From assembly GCA_964058845.1 (NCBI GenBank), contig CAXKVR010000432.1, forward strand, positions 1 through 64,000: DNA of 64,000 nucleotides, given 5' to 3'. Positions 11,041 to 23,500 of this stretch are shown piece by piece. The position numbers and the translations under genes were made by a program. The notes under the pieces are model-generated. The model was not told the origin of the DNA. It made no database searches and saw nothing but the letters and a program-made list of their open reading frames with translations. The DNA comes from Carex sylvatica (taxonomy: Eukaryota > Streptophyta > Magnoliopsida > Poales > Cyperaceae). Numbering within the stretch: position 1 is the stretch's first letter; each line of letters opens with the position of its first letter.

Positions 11041-11576
11041 ATTTCAAATTTGAACCGCATATATTTTGATTCATATACATACGAATGCACATTAGTCACT
11101 CTCTATAATGTATATATATATTATAAAGTGTTAGACCAAATAATCTACCCCGTACAATATTTTTTTTTACTTAACGGGATTAAATCTGGACGAAAATTTT
11201 TGTACTGTTCGGGAGACGGAATAATCAATTCCGTTTTCCCTATATTTCAATTTTTTAGCAATCTACATTTGTGATATTTATTTTATTTTATTTTGGATTA
11301 ATAAAAAAATAAAAAAGAACTAGTACATGTACATGTCAAAAGAGAAAACTAATTCACTTTAAAGATTCCCCTCCTAAATGCGCCCGTCATCTCTTTTCAT
11401 CAGCTTTGCTTCGCAGAGAAGAAACAATTAACCAAGCAAAGAAAAAAGAAACAATTAACCTTTAAAACAAAGAAAAACGAAAGGCGAAATTGAAGTGAAC
11501 ATGCTACAGTGATAGCACCTCAAACGCTTTGTTCCCTTGTTTGTTTTGTTTGATCATTTCTCAACTAAGCGCATTC
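11041..11576. other. upstream region of the double-helicase gene
   Basis: AT-rich DNA with a short purine-rich leader (about 11400-11500) before the start at 11577. A promoter is expected here, but no TATA box or motif cluster can be assigned confidently. Confidence 0.35.
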
Positions 11577-14500
11577 ATGGATGAAATAATTCTTTCTTGG
11601 AAAATTGAAGACATATGCAACCAACACCTTTACAAAGATCAGGTAACTTTTCTTTTTGAATGTTGAGAATCTGATAATTAATTTTCAATAAATTCTGAAG
11701 TCTGCAGGAAGCCTACTTGGATTTTATTTAAATATTTGCAATAAATTAAAGAAATGCTACAATATCCAGCATAAATTGAAAGTTTGCTATACATTTTAGC
11801 ACATTTCCATATGAAGACAGTTGTGTTGGACAAGAGGATTTAGAGGATTTTGAAATAAATTCCATGTCATTTTGTTTATTTTGGGAAAATGCACATTTTG
11901 AAACATAAGTTGCAAAAAAAAAACACATTTATAATTAAACCTCTTTTAACATTTGGTTTGATTTTATAAACAAGACACATATTTCTTTATTTATAATGGT
12001 TATATTAAGATCAATACCAGTACATGTATGAAATTACAAAATGTATAGAATTATAGATGGTATAGATTATTCATGCCCCGAGTAATGATTAGACTTTTAG
12101 TAGCTATACATGAGGTTTGGAAATGTCAACCATGGAAAAATTTGATAAAAATGGAAAATCAGAAGTATAGTGATGATTGAGACAAAGCCAATTAAGCAAC
12201 ATAAGACTGTAGTAGACACAGTGTCAATGCTATTTTTAAGTATAATATTCCTAATCAAACATGTCATTATGTACAGGTCTTATGGCTGTCAGGATATAAA
12301 TCATATGAGTTCTTTTCCTTTTCTTATTATCCAGGTCCAGAAAATTCCAGATGAGTTTCAGTCCACCAACGAGTATTTAGAATCATATGCTCTTCCTCTT
12401 ATTGAAGAAACTCGGGCAGAGTTATTTTCTGGTCTGGAAACGATCTCCGAGGCCCCTTGTACCAAAATACATGACATAGCACTGCATAATACCAAACTCG
12501 GACTGGTTTGTCACATGGATATCCTTGCAGACGGGTTTGCCGGTGAAACTGGGTCAGCTGACAAGTATGAACCAAAGAATGGTGATGTTTTTATATTGTC
12601 AAGCTTGAAACCGGAGTCCATTGATGACCTGTTCCGATATGGTGTCAGTTATTGTTTGGCCATAGTAAAGAAGGTAGTGGAGGTTGAGTTAGATAAAGAT
12701 AAAGATAAAGATAAAGTTAAGGTGAAGCGGTTTATTATGAATTTGTCCCCCACGATGACTTCAGATGATGAGATACAGAGATGCACCTTTGCTCTATACT
12801 TGACAAGTACCATAACAAATTCCCGTATTTGGAGAGCACTACACTCCGACGGGGTTGACCCAAATTTCACACTTCTCAAGAAAGTTCTTTCCAGAAATCA
12901 AATGGTATGCTTCTTTGTTTTGCATAGTAATAAGTGGTATTATATTTTCATTTGGAAATTCACATTGTTAGTTAGAGAAAACCAGAATACTAACTTTAAT
13001 TTTGTACCAGTGTGTGTGCCTATTTAGCTTTATACATGTACTGGCTGATAGTATGTAGACTGCATGGCAGACTATATCTCTACACGAGTAATTATTAGTT
13101 TAAGCATAATTTTCTTGAATGCTACTCTAACACTTTCTTTTTTTTATCTATAATATACAGGAAGAAAGTTTATATGGCAGCACCCATGAACAGAACAACC
13201 CAGAAATGACTAGGCTTCTAGAGCAGCTACTGCCAATTGACCTCAATCTGTCACAACTAGAGGCGGTCAAATCTACCATCTCAGCTGTCCGATGCAACAA
13301 ATTAAGTTCTATAAACCTTGTGTGGGGTCCACCTGGCACTGGAAAGACGAAAACTACTGGTTCAATTCTTTGGTCCCTCAAGCAGTTAAAAATCCGAACT
13401 CTCACATGCACCCCCACTAATGTTGCTGTTTTGGGAGTTTGCTCCCGGCTGGTTCAATTGCTCAAGAATTTTGACGGGGATAATGGTGATTCAGTTGGGC
13501 CCCCCCTCTCTCTAGCAGATGTTGTATTGTTTGGTAACAAGGGGCGCATGGACATTGTTGGTGATCTAGATGATGTTTTTCTAGACAGCCGCATTGATCG
13601 GCTTGAGAATTGTTTTTTATCAAAGAACAATTGGAGACTTGGAGTGGCTTCAATGATTAATTTTCTTGAGAATTGCATTAACATGTATGATGTGTACGCG
13701 GCAAAATGCAAAAAAGATAACCAAGATAGCTTGGGCTTTGGGGATTATCTGAGACAGCAATTTAAAAAGCTTCAAGATTATCTCAGCAGTTGCTTTCGAA
13801 CAATGTTTGTTCACCTGCCAAGACGGTTTCTCTCTTCTGAAAATTGCACGCGCATTGTCTCACTAACGGATTTGCTTAGAGAACTCGGTAGTATGCTATC
13901 AAGCAGTGTTATAACAGAGGAGCAACTAAAGCAGACTTTTGGAACTCCCATATGTATATTTTCCACACGGGGGAAATTATTTGATGCCCGAGAAGAGTGT
14001 CTCAAACAATTAAGGGACCTGCACAAGACCCTTACACTCTCTTTATCATCTCTCACAAATGGTGGTTCTATTAAAAGTTTCTGTCTTCAAAATGCAACCC
14101 TTGTGTTCTGTACTGCCTCGAGTTCTTTCTTGCTTCATAGTGAACAAACGGGTTGTTTTGATGTGGTAGTTATTGATGAAGCAGCCCAACTAAAGGAATG
14201 TGAATCAGTAATTCCCTTAAGGCTAAATCATGTGAAGCATGCACTTTTAGTGGGTGATGAATGCCAACTTCCAGCACTTGTTCATAGCAAGGTATTTTTT
14301 TTGTTCTTAGCTTGTGCATTTATTGATGAACAATGGATTCCAATTTATGCAGATGATGTATATATAGATGATTTTTAAGTGGCATGATTTTTTGTTGATT
14401 TTATGGTTGAATGGTTAGTCAAACCTCACATCACAAGTTTAGTCCTAATTTAGCGATATAATTTCCTCCTAAAACAGGAAACACCTAAAAGTGTTTAAAA

Positions 14501-17500
14501 GGGTACAGAAAAGACATTATGTGCTGTAATACAAATAATGGTACTGATGATAATTCAGAGATTATTTTATATCACCCAGAAGTAAGCACTGGATGTATAT
14601 TTTGTGGCATTTATCTTTTGTTTTACCTGTTAACTATACCAGTGCTGTTTTTTAGTCAACCCAGAGTATTGCATCTTTGGCACCATCCTGGTGACATTTT
14701 GTATTATTGGCATAATTTGCATTGAGTTAGTGGTTCTTTGAATATGGTTGGATATGTACTTCATGGCATTGTATTGATAATTTTTCAAGGGAGATGTGTT
14801 CTCCATGGCTTGTATTGAATTACCATATTATTGGTTACTGTTTTATTCATGGACTAATTAATCAGTTTAGTAATTTCTTGTTTCAGTGAAATGATATCTC
14901 TATAGTATTCTAGAAATCTAATTACTATGTTTTTTAGACATTAACTATGATTTTCTGTTTTCTCATTTGTAGGTTAGTAAAACAGCTGGGTTTGGAAGGA
15001 GCCTTTTTGAGAGGCTGGTATCGCTCCAGCATGAAAAGCATCTACTAAACATTCAATACCGCATGCACCCTTCCATAAGCCTCTTTCCAAATAACAGGTT
15101 TTATGATGGCCAGATTTTGAATGGCCCAAATGTTTTGAAAGAAGGATACAACAACAATTACATAAATTTCAAATACGGAAGCTATGCTTTTGTACATATT
15201 GCTGATGGAAGAGAAGAAAATGATGAAGTGGGGAAAAGCTGGATAAATTGGGTTGAAGTTGCTGTTATTGTGCACTTGGTCAAAAGCTTATATGAAAGTA
15301 TGTTGCTTTGTTATCAAATCATCTATTGCAATAAATTATGTATTAATTATTTACTCGTTGCTCGAAGTGTGATTTTGGATATACTGGAAAATTTGTCTTT
15401 CCAAATGAATCCTAAAGTTCATTGTATTTTGTTTCACCCTGACTACAGTGAACTTCCTCATTTCTATCTTGTAATTTAAACTATATATTAGATTAGTTTT
15501 TTCTAAAATTTCTATGAGGTAGATTTCTTTCCTTTTGTTTAATGGATAGTTATGTTTCGACTTTCTGAAATATCCCATTTGTTGATGCATGTAGGTTGGA
15601 AGAGAATGAAAGGAAAGCTTACAATTGGTATAATTTCTCCATATGCTGCACAAGTTAGAACAATTAAAGAAAAAATTGGTCGGAGGTATGATAATCATGA
15701 AGGATTTGAAATAAGAGTGAAGTCGATTGATGGCTTCCAAGGACAAGAAGATGATATTATAATACTTTCAATGGTCCGATGCAACACTAAAGGAAGTGTT
15801 GGTTTTCTGTATGATAATCAGAGAACTAATGTTGCCGTTACAAGAGCACGGTACTATTTCTTACTGAATTTAGTTTCCATTAAGTTTTGCAGGAAAAAGC
15901 TTTCACAGTAGCATACTGCTTACTTTTTTTCCCTTTTGAATTACATATGTGTAGACATTGCCTCTGGATAGTAGGAAGTGCAACTACAATGTCGAATAGC
16001 GAGACCGTATGGTCAGAGATTGTATCTGATGCAAAACAGAGGGGACATTTGTTTGATGCAAAGGATGCTGAGGACTTGACAAATTTGATTTTAAATGTCA
16101 AAAATGAGCTGGACCAACTTGCGGATTTGATGAACCCAAATTCTGTCCTGTTTAGCTCAACAAGGTGGAAGGTATGGAATAAAAAGACTGCATTTAAACG
16201 TCATATGTCAAAACTTCAATTATTCTTTGGGTTAATATAGATATATATATTTTCTATATAAATATTTAGATCCATGTTTAGTCTCAACATGCATAGAAGT
16301 TCGCACCACTTTAATTAAATTTATTGATTGTTTTGTCGAACTGTTCATATGTGGGTGACATTAGCATTTTCCTTGTAAACATGGTGAAAATGATTCCATG
16401 TAAGTGCTATGTCGTCTCTTTACTGTGCATCTGTATGGAATACAGAAGAAGAATTAAACTTTGTTTCCTATCTATGAAATTTGTTTTCCTCTTTTGTACA
16501 AAAGTTTTCTGGTTCTGCCCCTGATATCACAGTGCCCTAATTTTATTTAGAAAAATGAAATCCCCTTGCATAGTAGGGTTTGCTTTCTGTTTTACAACAT
16601 CTATCCTGTCTTTGGACCTTAATTGCACAAACACTACCAATTTAATCCCCTAGTCTTTATTTACCTCAAAAAAAAAAAAATTCTTTATCATGCAGCTCGT
16701 TTTTAGTGATGAGTTCTTCAGATCTTTTGCGAAGTTAAGGTCGAAAACCACCAGAATGAGTTTGATTCAAATGTTGTTGAGACTTGCTGGTGGTTGGAGA
16801 TCTAAGAGGAGGAGCCTCAACATGGCAGATCGTCCTTTCCCTCTTGCTAAAGTTTACGTAGTGGCTGAGCATTGCCTTGTGTGGAGTATTGACTTGCACA
16901 AGGATCAACAAGTATGTACTCAGATCATTAAGTTGTGGAACCTCGTTCCACTTGCCGATGTTGAAGGATTACTGAAGCGCATGGATTATATCTTTTCAAT
17001 GTACACTGATGCTTACATGGAACGGTGCAAAACCATTTTCCTTGAGGCGTATGTTCCAATTCCCAAGCTCTCTAAGTTTTGTGTATTTTCTGTTAAAATT
17101 TTCTTTTAATTATTCTGTATTTGTATTGTATATGCAATTTCTCTGTGTTGATCATTTTTCAATCTGATCAGGACGATTGAAGTTCCAATGATGTGGACAG
17201 ATGGGCATGAGATAGCTCAATACAGAAAGAACAATCAACATGAGATCACAGGAGAGGATCAAGATCATTTTGATACCAATTCAAGTTTTCTAGAAGATTC
17301 CAAAGTCAACGAGAGTCTTGTTTTGATGAGATTCTATGCTTTATCTTCTGGTGTGGTTAAACATTTACTCATGGCACGTGATGGTTCAGATATTGATATC
17401 CCGTTTGAGCTGAATGACCAGGAGATGGAGATAATCCGATTTCCTAATAGTTCTTTTATATTGGGAAGGTCTGGAACAGGGAAGACAACAGTTCTCACAA

Positions 17501-20500
17501 CCAAGTTGGTTCGAATGGAGCAGCAATTTTTTGTTGCATCACATGGAATGGGCTCTTCAGATGAGGGGCCTTCTGGGGTTGATGAGAGGACCCATGAAAA
17601 TGAGCAGATTGAGGAGAGCATTGAAGTTGGTTTCATAAAACAAGTTTTTCTCACTGTTAGCCCAAAGCTTTGCTCTGCTATACGTGGCCAAGTTAATAGG
17701 CTTGTAAGGTATAGTTACTCTTCGTTCTCTTCTTCCAAGTTGTATAATCATTGCGCTTATAATAAGCTTGATGTTGGTTAAGTTTAATTAAATTAATTTA
17801 TTATATTAAAAGAACTTATTGGGATGCAGTTATTTAAAAGATCCTCCATTTGATTAGATAGCAACTACTCAACTGAATACTTAGATGGTGTATGATGTCT
17901 AACTTGAATTTTTCTAATTTCATCATATTTGTTGAGTTAGTTTGAAATGCTCATTTGTCTAATATATTTCTTAGGCGGTGTACGACAAAGTTTATGAGTG
18001 AGCAAATTCTTCTAGTATGGATTGTTCTTTTAATCTTCACATGGATATATTGTTTCAGCATTCTTTCTATAATTGTACTTAATCTTGTTTGTTATGCATG
18101 AGAGAAAGAAGTCTTTAGGAGATTACATGTTTAACTCTTTTCTTTTTTTCATTTTTAGATTCGCCAACTTTGGTGAGCTTTCAGGTCCTACAGATCTTGT
18201 CACCATGCATGATGTCATTGATAAATTAGATGAATTTGCTGATATCCCCGATCAGTTCAATGCTTTAACTCGGGACCATTACCCTTTAATTATAACATTT
18301 CGGAAGTTCCTTATGATGCTGGATGGAACAATTGGATCTTCTTTTTTTAATAAATTCTACACTGACTGGGGAGTATCAATGGAACAGGGAGTTTCAAAGT
18401 CCCACACCCTACAGTCCTTGATTCAATTAAAGGAGGTCGATTTTGATAAGTTTTATGGTTCCTACTGGCCTCGTTTTAATGAGCAGCTGACCAAAAATCT
18501 GGATGCCTCAACTGTGTTTACGCAAATCATTTCACATATCAAAGGTGAATTTGGTTCTATTGAGGGTGCCATTGGGAGGGAGCAGTATGTATTACTTTCT
18601 GAAAAGAAAATCTCTTCACTGAGCAGTGAAATCAGGGAGAGAGTATATGGCATTTTTCTGGAATACGAGAGGAAGAAACGAGCTGCCAGAGAGTTCGATT
18701 TGTCAGATTTTGTCAACGACCTGCATGGTCGTCTCAGCAATGCTGGTTACTTGAGTTGCAAGGTCGATTTTATATATATTGATGAAGTGCAGGACTTGAC
18801 AGTCAGTCAGATAGCACTGCTCAAGTATATTTGTAATAATTTCCGAGATGGATTCGTTTTTGCTGGGGACACAGCACAGACCATAGCAAGAGGGATCGAT
18901 TTTCGGTTTGAAGACATCAGATCTCTCTTCTACAAGGAATTTCGGTCTAAATTGAAGGGAAAAGAGAAGGAGACCCGTTTGTCTGACATGTTTCAGCTGT
19001 GTGAGAATTTTCGTACTCATATTGGGGTCTTGAAATTGGCACAAAGTGTCATAGATCTGTTGTGCTACTTTTTCCCATTTTCTGTAGATAAACTGAATCC
19101 CGAAACCAGCCTAATTTATGGGGATGCCCCAGTGCTTCTAGAATCTGGGGATGGTGAAAATGCAATCACTAAAATCTTTGGGGAAAGTAAGAGCTTCGGT
19201 AGAAGGACAACTGAATTTGGGGCAGAACAAGTCATATTAGTACGTGACGACTCTGCCAAGAAGGAAGTTCTAGAGATTGTTGGTAAACGAGCGCTTGTGT
19301 TGACAATAATTGATTGCAAAGGCCTCGAATTCCAGGTATTAAGAAAATGTTCCTTCTCTCTTATTTATAGTTAATTAATTTGCAAATTTGTTAGTAACTT
19401 ATTTTCTCTTTCCTTGGAAATTGATCATTCTTTCAACATCTATATTACTCTTCTAATTAAGTTCTGAAATTTCATTTCTGATCATATACGTGGATAGCAA
19501 AACCTTGGAATTTCTTCATATTAAAATCTATGGATCTCCAAATTAGAAGTTTTTATTTTCATATGACTTGAGCACTGAATAAATTTATAAGAGTATAGAT
19601 CTAATGACATTTAATTATTGCAGTTGCCTGATTTACTAAAAATGGGCTTATAGTTCAACACTTTCTTATGCATTTTGTTATATCTACAGGATGTCTTGTT
19701 GTACAACTTCTTTGGCTCATCACCCATGAAGAACAAGTGGAGAGTTCTCTACGGGTATTTAGAAAATGAAGATTTATTGGATCCGTCCATGACAAGGGCA
19801 TATCCTAGGTTTGACATTGCCAGTCACTATCTTCTTTGTTCAGAGCTGAAGCAGTTGTATGTGGCTATAACTCGAACAAAGCAAAGATTGTGGATTTGTG
19901 AGAATTCAATGGAATTTGGTAAACCTATGTTTCATTATTGGAAGAGGCTATGCCTTTTGCAAGGAACTCAGTTGGATATGAATTTTGTCGAAGCCATGCG
20001 GACAGCAAGCACTCCAGATGAATGGCGGGTCCGTGGCATTAAGGTAGGGTTATTTTTGTTGATTGGTTTATGTCAATGAAAGCAAGTCAAATGATTGATA
20101 AATAATTCAAAATTGAAAAATTTAACAACTGTTTCTATATATCTCTGTTTGGGTATCGAAATGGAAGTATAATATAGTTGATCATCTCTTTCTTACTATT
20201 AGTCCATTAGAATTTACTAATGATGCTTAAGGAGAGTGATGTCATATTGCTACTTATTTTGCTTAGATCCAAATTGATTTGGAGGCTTGTTTTTCATTAA
20301 TTTTGTAGTGACAAACTAAACTTTTGATCAAAATTGTTTCTTGTATTCCCCTAGAGTATAGATCACTTTGAAGTACTCTATCAGACTTCTTATTTGCAAA
20401 ACTATTTTCCTTTTATCTGTAGCTTTTCAATGAAAAACAATTCGAGATGGCAAGGATGTGCTTTGAGAATGCTGGAGATGTGTACCATAAAACTTGGGCA

Positions 20501-23500
20501 AGAGCAGCAGGACTATTTGCGAGGGCTGAGCGTCACATTTTCACAAACTCGGAAAAGGCTAATAGTGACCTACAAAAAGCAGCAGACTTGTATGAAACAA
20601 TACGAAAGGATGACAAAGCTGCTGCCTGTTATATCAAACTTGGGAATTATGCAAAAGCAGGTAATGATATTAGCTCTTTTGATGTTTTGTCTTGTTTTAT
20701 ACTTCATATAGTCATTGATACAATGTTGTTTAAGATTGTTTTTTTCTTTTTTAGTGTTGGCACTTTTTCCTAAAAAGCATATCTGACTCGAGAGATATCC
20801 AATGAAGTTCTTAATGAACAAAGTCAAACGGCTGGAGGAAAAACATTTTTAAGTTTTAATATTAAGTCGGGGCCAGTGGCAGGATTTTAATTACGGGATC
20901 ATTATATACAGAAAGTCATTGCTTTCTCTGTTTTTTTTTTCTTTGAAAAAGAATGCGTCAATTGGCGCCCATTCTCTCTTACTGTCTCACCATGTATACT
21001 AATGAACATATACTGTTTAGAAAAAATAATTGGTTTCCCATGTTTTGACCGTCCCCACATTTCAATATTCCTCACCAATGTTGGATGAGGACCCACAGTA
21101 CATGATGGTAAGTGAAATTTGTGTGCTTGTTTGGGGGGGCAGGAGCTTGGGAGCATTTTATCAGTCTTTTAACAATTATATGACATCAGTTTGGTACTTT
21201 TCTTGATGCTTAGGCTCAGGGGCGGAGCCAGACTAACTGACTATGGTGGTCAATCGTGAATGGGGGTCAATTATATAAAATTTTTATGCTGCGAATGGGG
21301 GTCAATTTACGGTATCCGCAGCATTTTATTCTAGATCATATAAGAAACTGTGTATAAATACAAAAATTTTGAAAACTAATGGGGGTCAATCCCATTAGCC
21401 CTTACTGCCTCCGCCTCTGCTTAGGCTTAGTGACCTTGATCCTAATCAGATTTTGCAGTTATCTTACTGTATCTTGCTTTGATTTTGTCAGGTACAATTT
21501 ACTTGGAAAAATGCGGCACATCCAGGCTTGAGGATGCTGCTGACTGCTTTGAAATGATAAAGTGTTGGCCAAAAGCTGCAGATTTGTACTTCCAAGCAAA
21601 TTGCTTCTCGAAGTGTACATCTGCTTGCTTAAAAGGAGAGCTCTTTCATGCAGGCTTGATCTATTTGGATAAATGGCGGCTTCAAGAATCACAAAGTACA
21701 GATAATTGGAAATTTAGAGGTTTAGAAGCTATCAGAAATGATTACATAACGAATTGTGCGAATCACTTCTCTGAACGTGGAGATTTTAAGAACATGATGC
21801 ATTTCGTGAAGGCATTCAAATCAATGGAAGAGATTCGTAGATTCCTAATGGCAAAAAAGTTTCTTGTTGAACTGTTGACTCTTGAGTTGGAAGCTGGTAA
21901 CTTTGTTGAGGCTGCTGGACTTGCACGATTGAAAGAAGATCTTTTATTGGAGGCAGATGTTTGGGAAAAGGCTGGTTCATTTGAAAAGGCAACCCAACTG
22001 GTTATCTTAGATGTGATCATGGAATCACTTTGGTCACATGGAAGCAAAGGGTGGCCTCCAAAATCTTTTCCAAAGAGTGAGGTTCACTTCACAAAGGCGA
22101 AAGGTCTGGCCAAGAAGGTGTCAAATTGTTTCTACAATTCAGTTTGTTCTGAGTTGTACATTTGGGATGAAAAGCCTAAAACTTTTTCAAAATTGTCGAA
22201 GATATTACATGAAGCTCAGATGCAGAAAAACACTCGATTAACTTTCCTGTCCTTGCGCTCCCTACTTGACCTTCATCTGACTCGAGAAAACTCTGGTTAT
22301 TTGTTTGATGCAGAGCATATTTTGGATTTGGAAAAGTGGTTTCATGAAATGATGGCTCAAGGGAGGGTATCCTTGAATACATTAATTCACATCTGGGTTC
22401 AATGGCGAGAATCTGCTACAGAGGTTAGCTCATCATTATTTGAGGAGTTGTGCCATGATCATCTGGGAGTGAGAAAAGAGGGTAACTGTGGTGAATACTG
22501 TGTTCTAAATCCTAATGCCTGGTGGATTGGTGGTGGGGTAAGAGGCTCGTTGAAGAAGTCAAGCAGTGGCAGTTATTTGATGACGAGTGAAAAGTACACT
22601 TCATCTGCTACAAGTTATTGGAAGAGTGAGATTTTCAATGTTGGTAAAGCCGTTGTGGCAAAATTGGATTCCCTTCTTAAGTCCTTTTTTAGCAAGCAAA
22701 CATTATCTTCCGAAACCAGAGGAAGGATCTCTCTTTCAGTGTATGAAATTATAAAATCTCTTAAAAAAACCTCAAGCTATAAAGATAACAATATCAATTT
22801 CCAGAGCTATATGTTATCAGTTGAGAAATGGTTTTGGGATGCAATCTTTCCGTGGGACTCAAAGAACAGAGCTACACATGGTGTTCTACCTATCATTGAT
22901 TGCCCAGCTGCTGCTGAGTTGGTTGATGAGTCAGTTGACCGATTTTTGAGCGATATAAGTGACAAGTTCACCTATGGGCAGTTAGGAAAATTGTCCATGA
23001 TTCTTTTCTTGAGTGGAAAATTATCTGCAAACCAGTCTGCAAAAATCATGCAACGTACAGAAAATATGCCAGAATGGCGGGATTTTTTTGCTTCTCTGAA
23101 CGTTCTCTTCAATGGTGGTGTTGAAAGGATATCCATGGTCGTAAACTTCCAAAAATCACTTCAAGCGACATTCAATGTGAACTGGAGGTGGGAATCTGAC
23201 TATATGTCTCCACATTGTTACCTGTACCTTTTAGAACTCCTTACCTTCTTTGCCTCATCTTGCCTTGGATCTGCTGGTTACATGATTACCACACGATCTG
23301 TACTTGCTGAGATCATGAAGTTAAGAGGTTGTAAGAATTTTCTGGATTCACCATTAGATCAAATGGTTCGAGGAGCTGGGAAACCATCTAATTTACCTAG
23401 CTTGTTTGAATTTATTGTATATTCTGTTGAAGAGCTTCTTTCTAACAAGAGGGAGATGTGTCAATGGATAGACAAATGCTCCCGCTCCCTTCCAGGAAAC

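Noticed and set aside
12649..12879. Antisense open frame over helicase exon 2, and similar antisense frames in the helicase exons (13148-14056, 17334-17751, 18462-19319, 21459-23901)
   Set aside because: These are complements of well-supported exons, with no family resemblance of their own.
14519..14725. Open frame in intron 3 of the helicase gene
   Set aside because: It is hydrophobic low-complexity sequence in an AT-rich intron, with the flanking exons joining in frame without it.
17975..17998. Extra small exon (GCGGTGTACGACAAAG region) between helicase exons 8 and 9
   Set aside because: Joining 17708 directly to 18159 keeps the frame and the family pattern; the extra piece would need poor splice sites and breaks the alignment.
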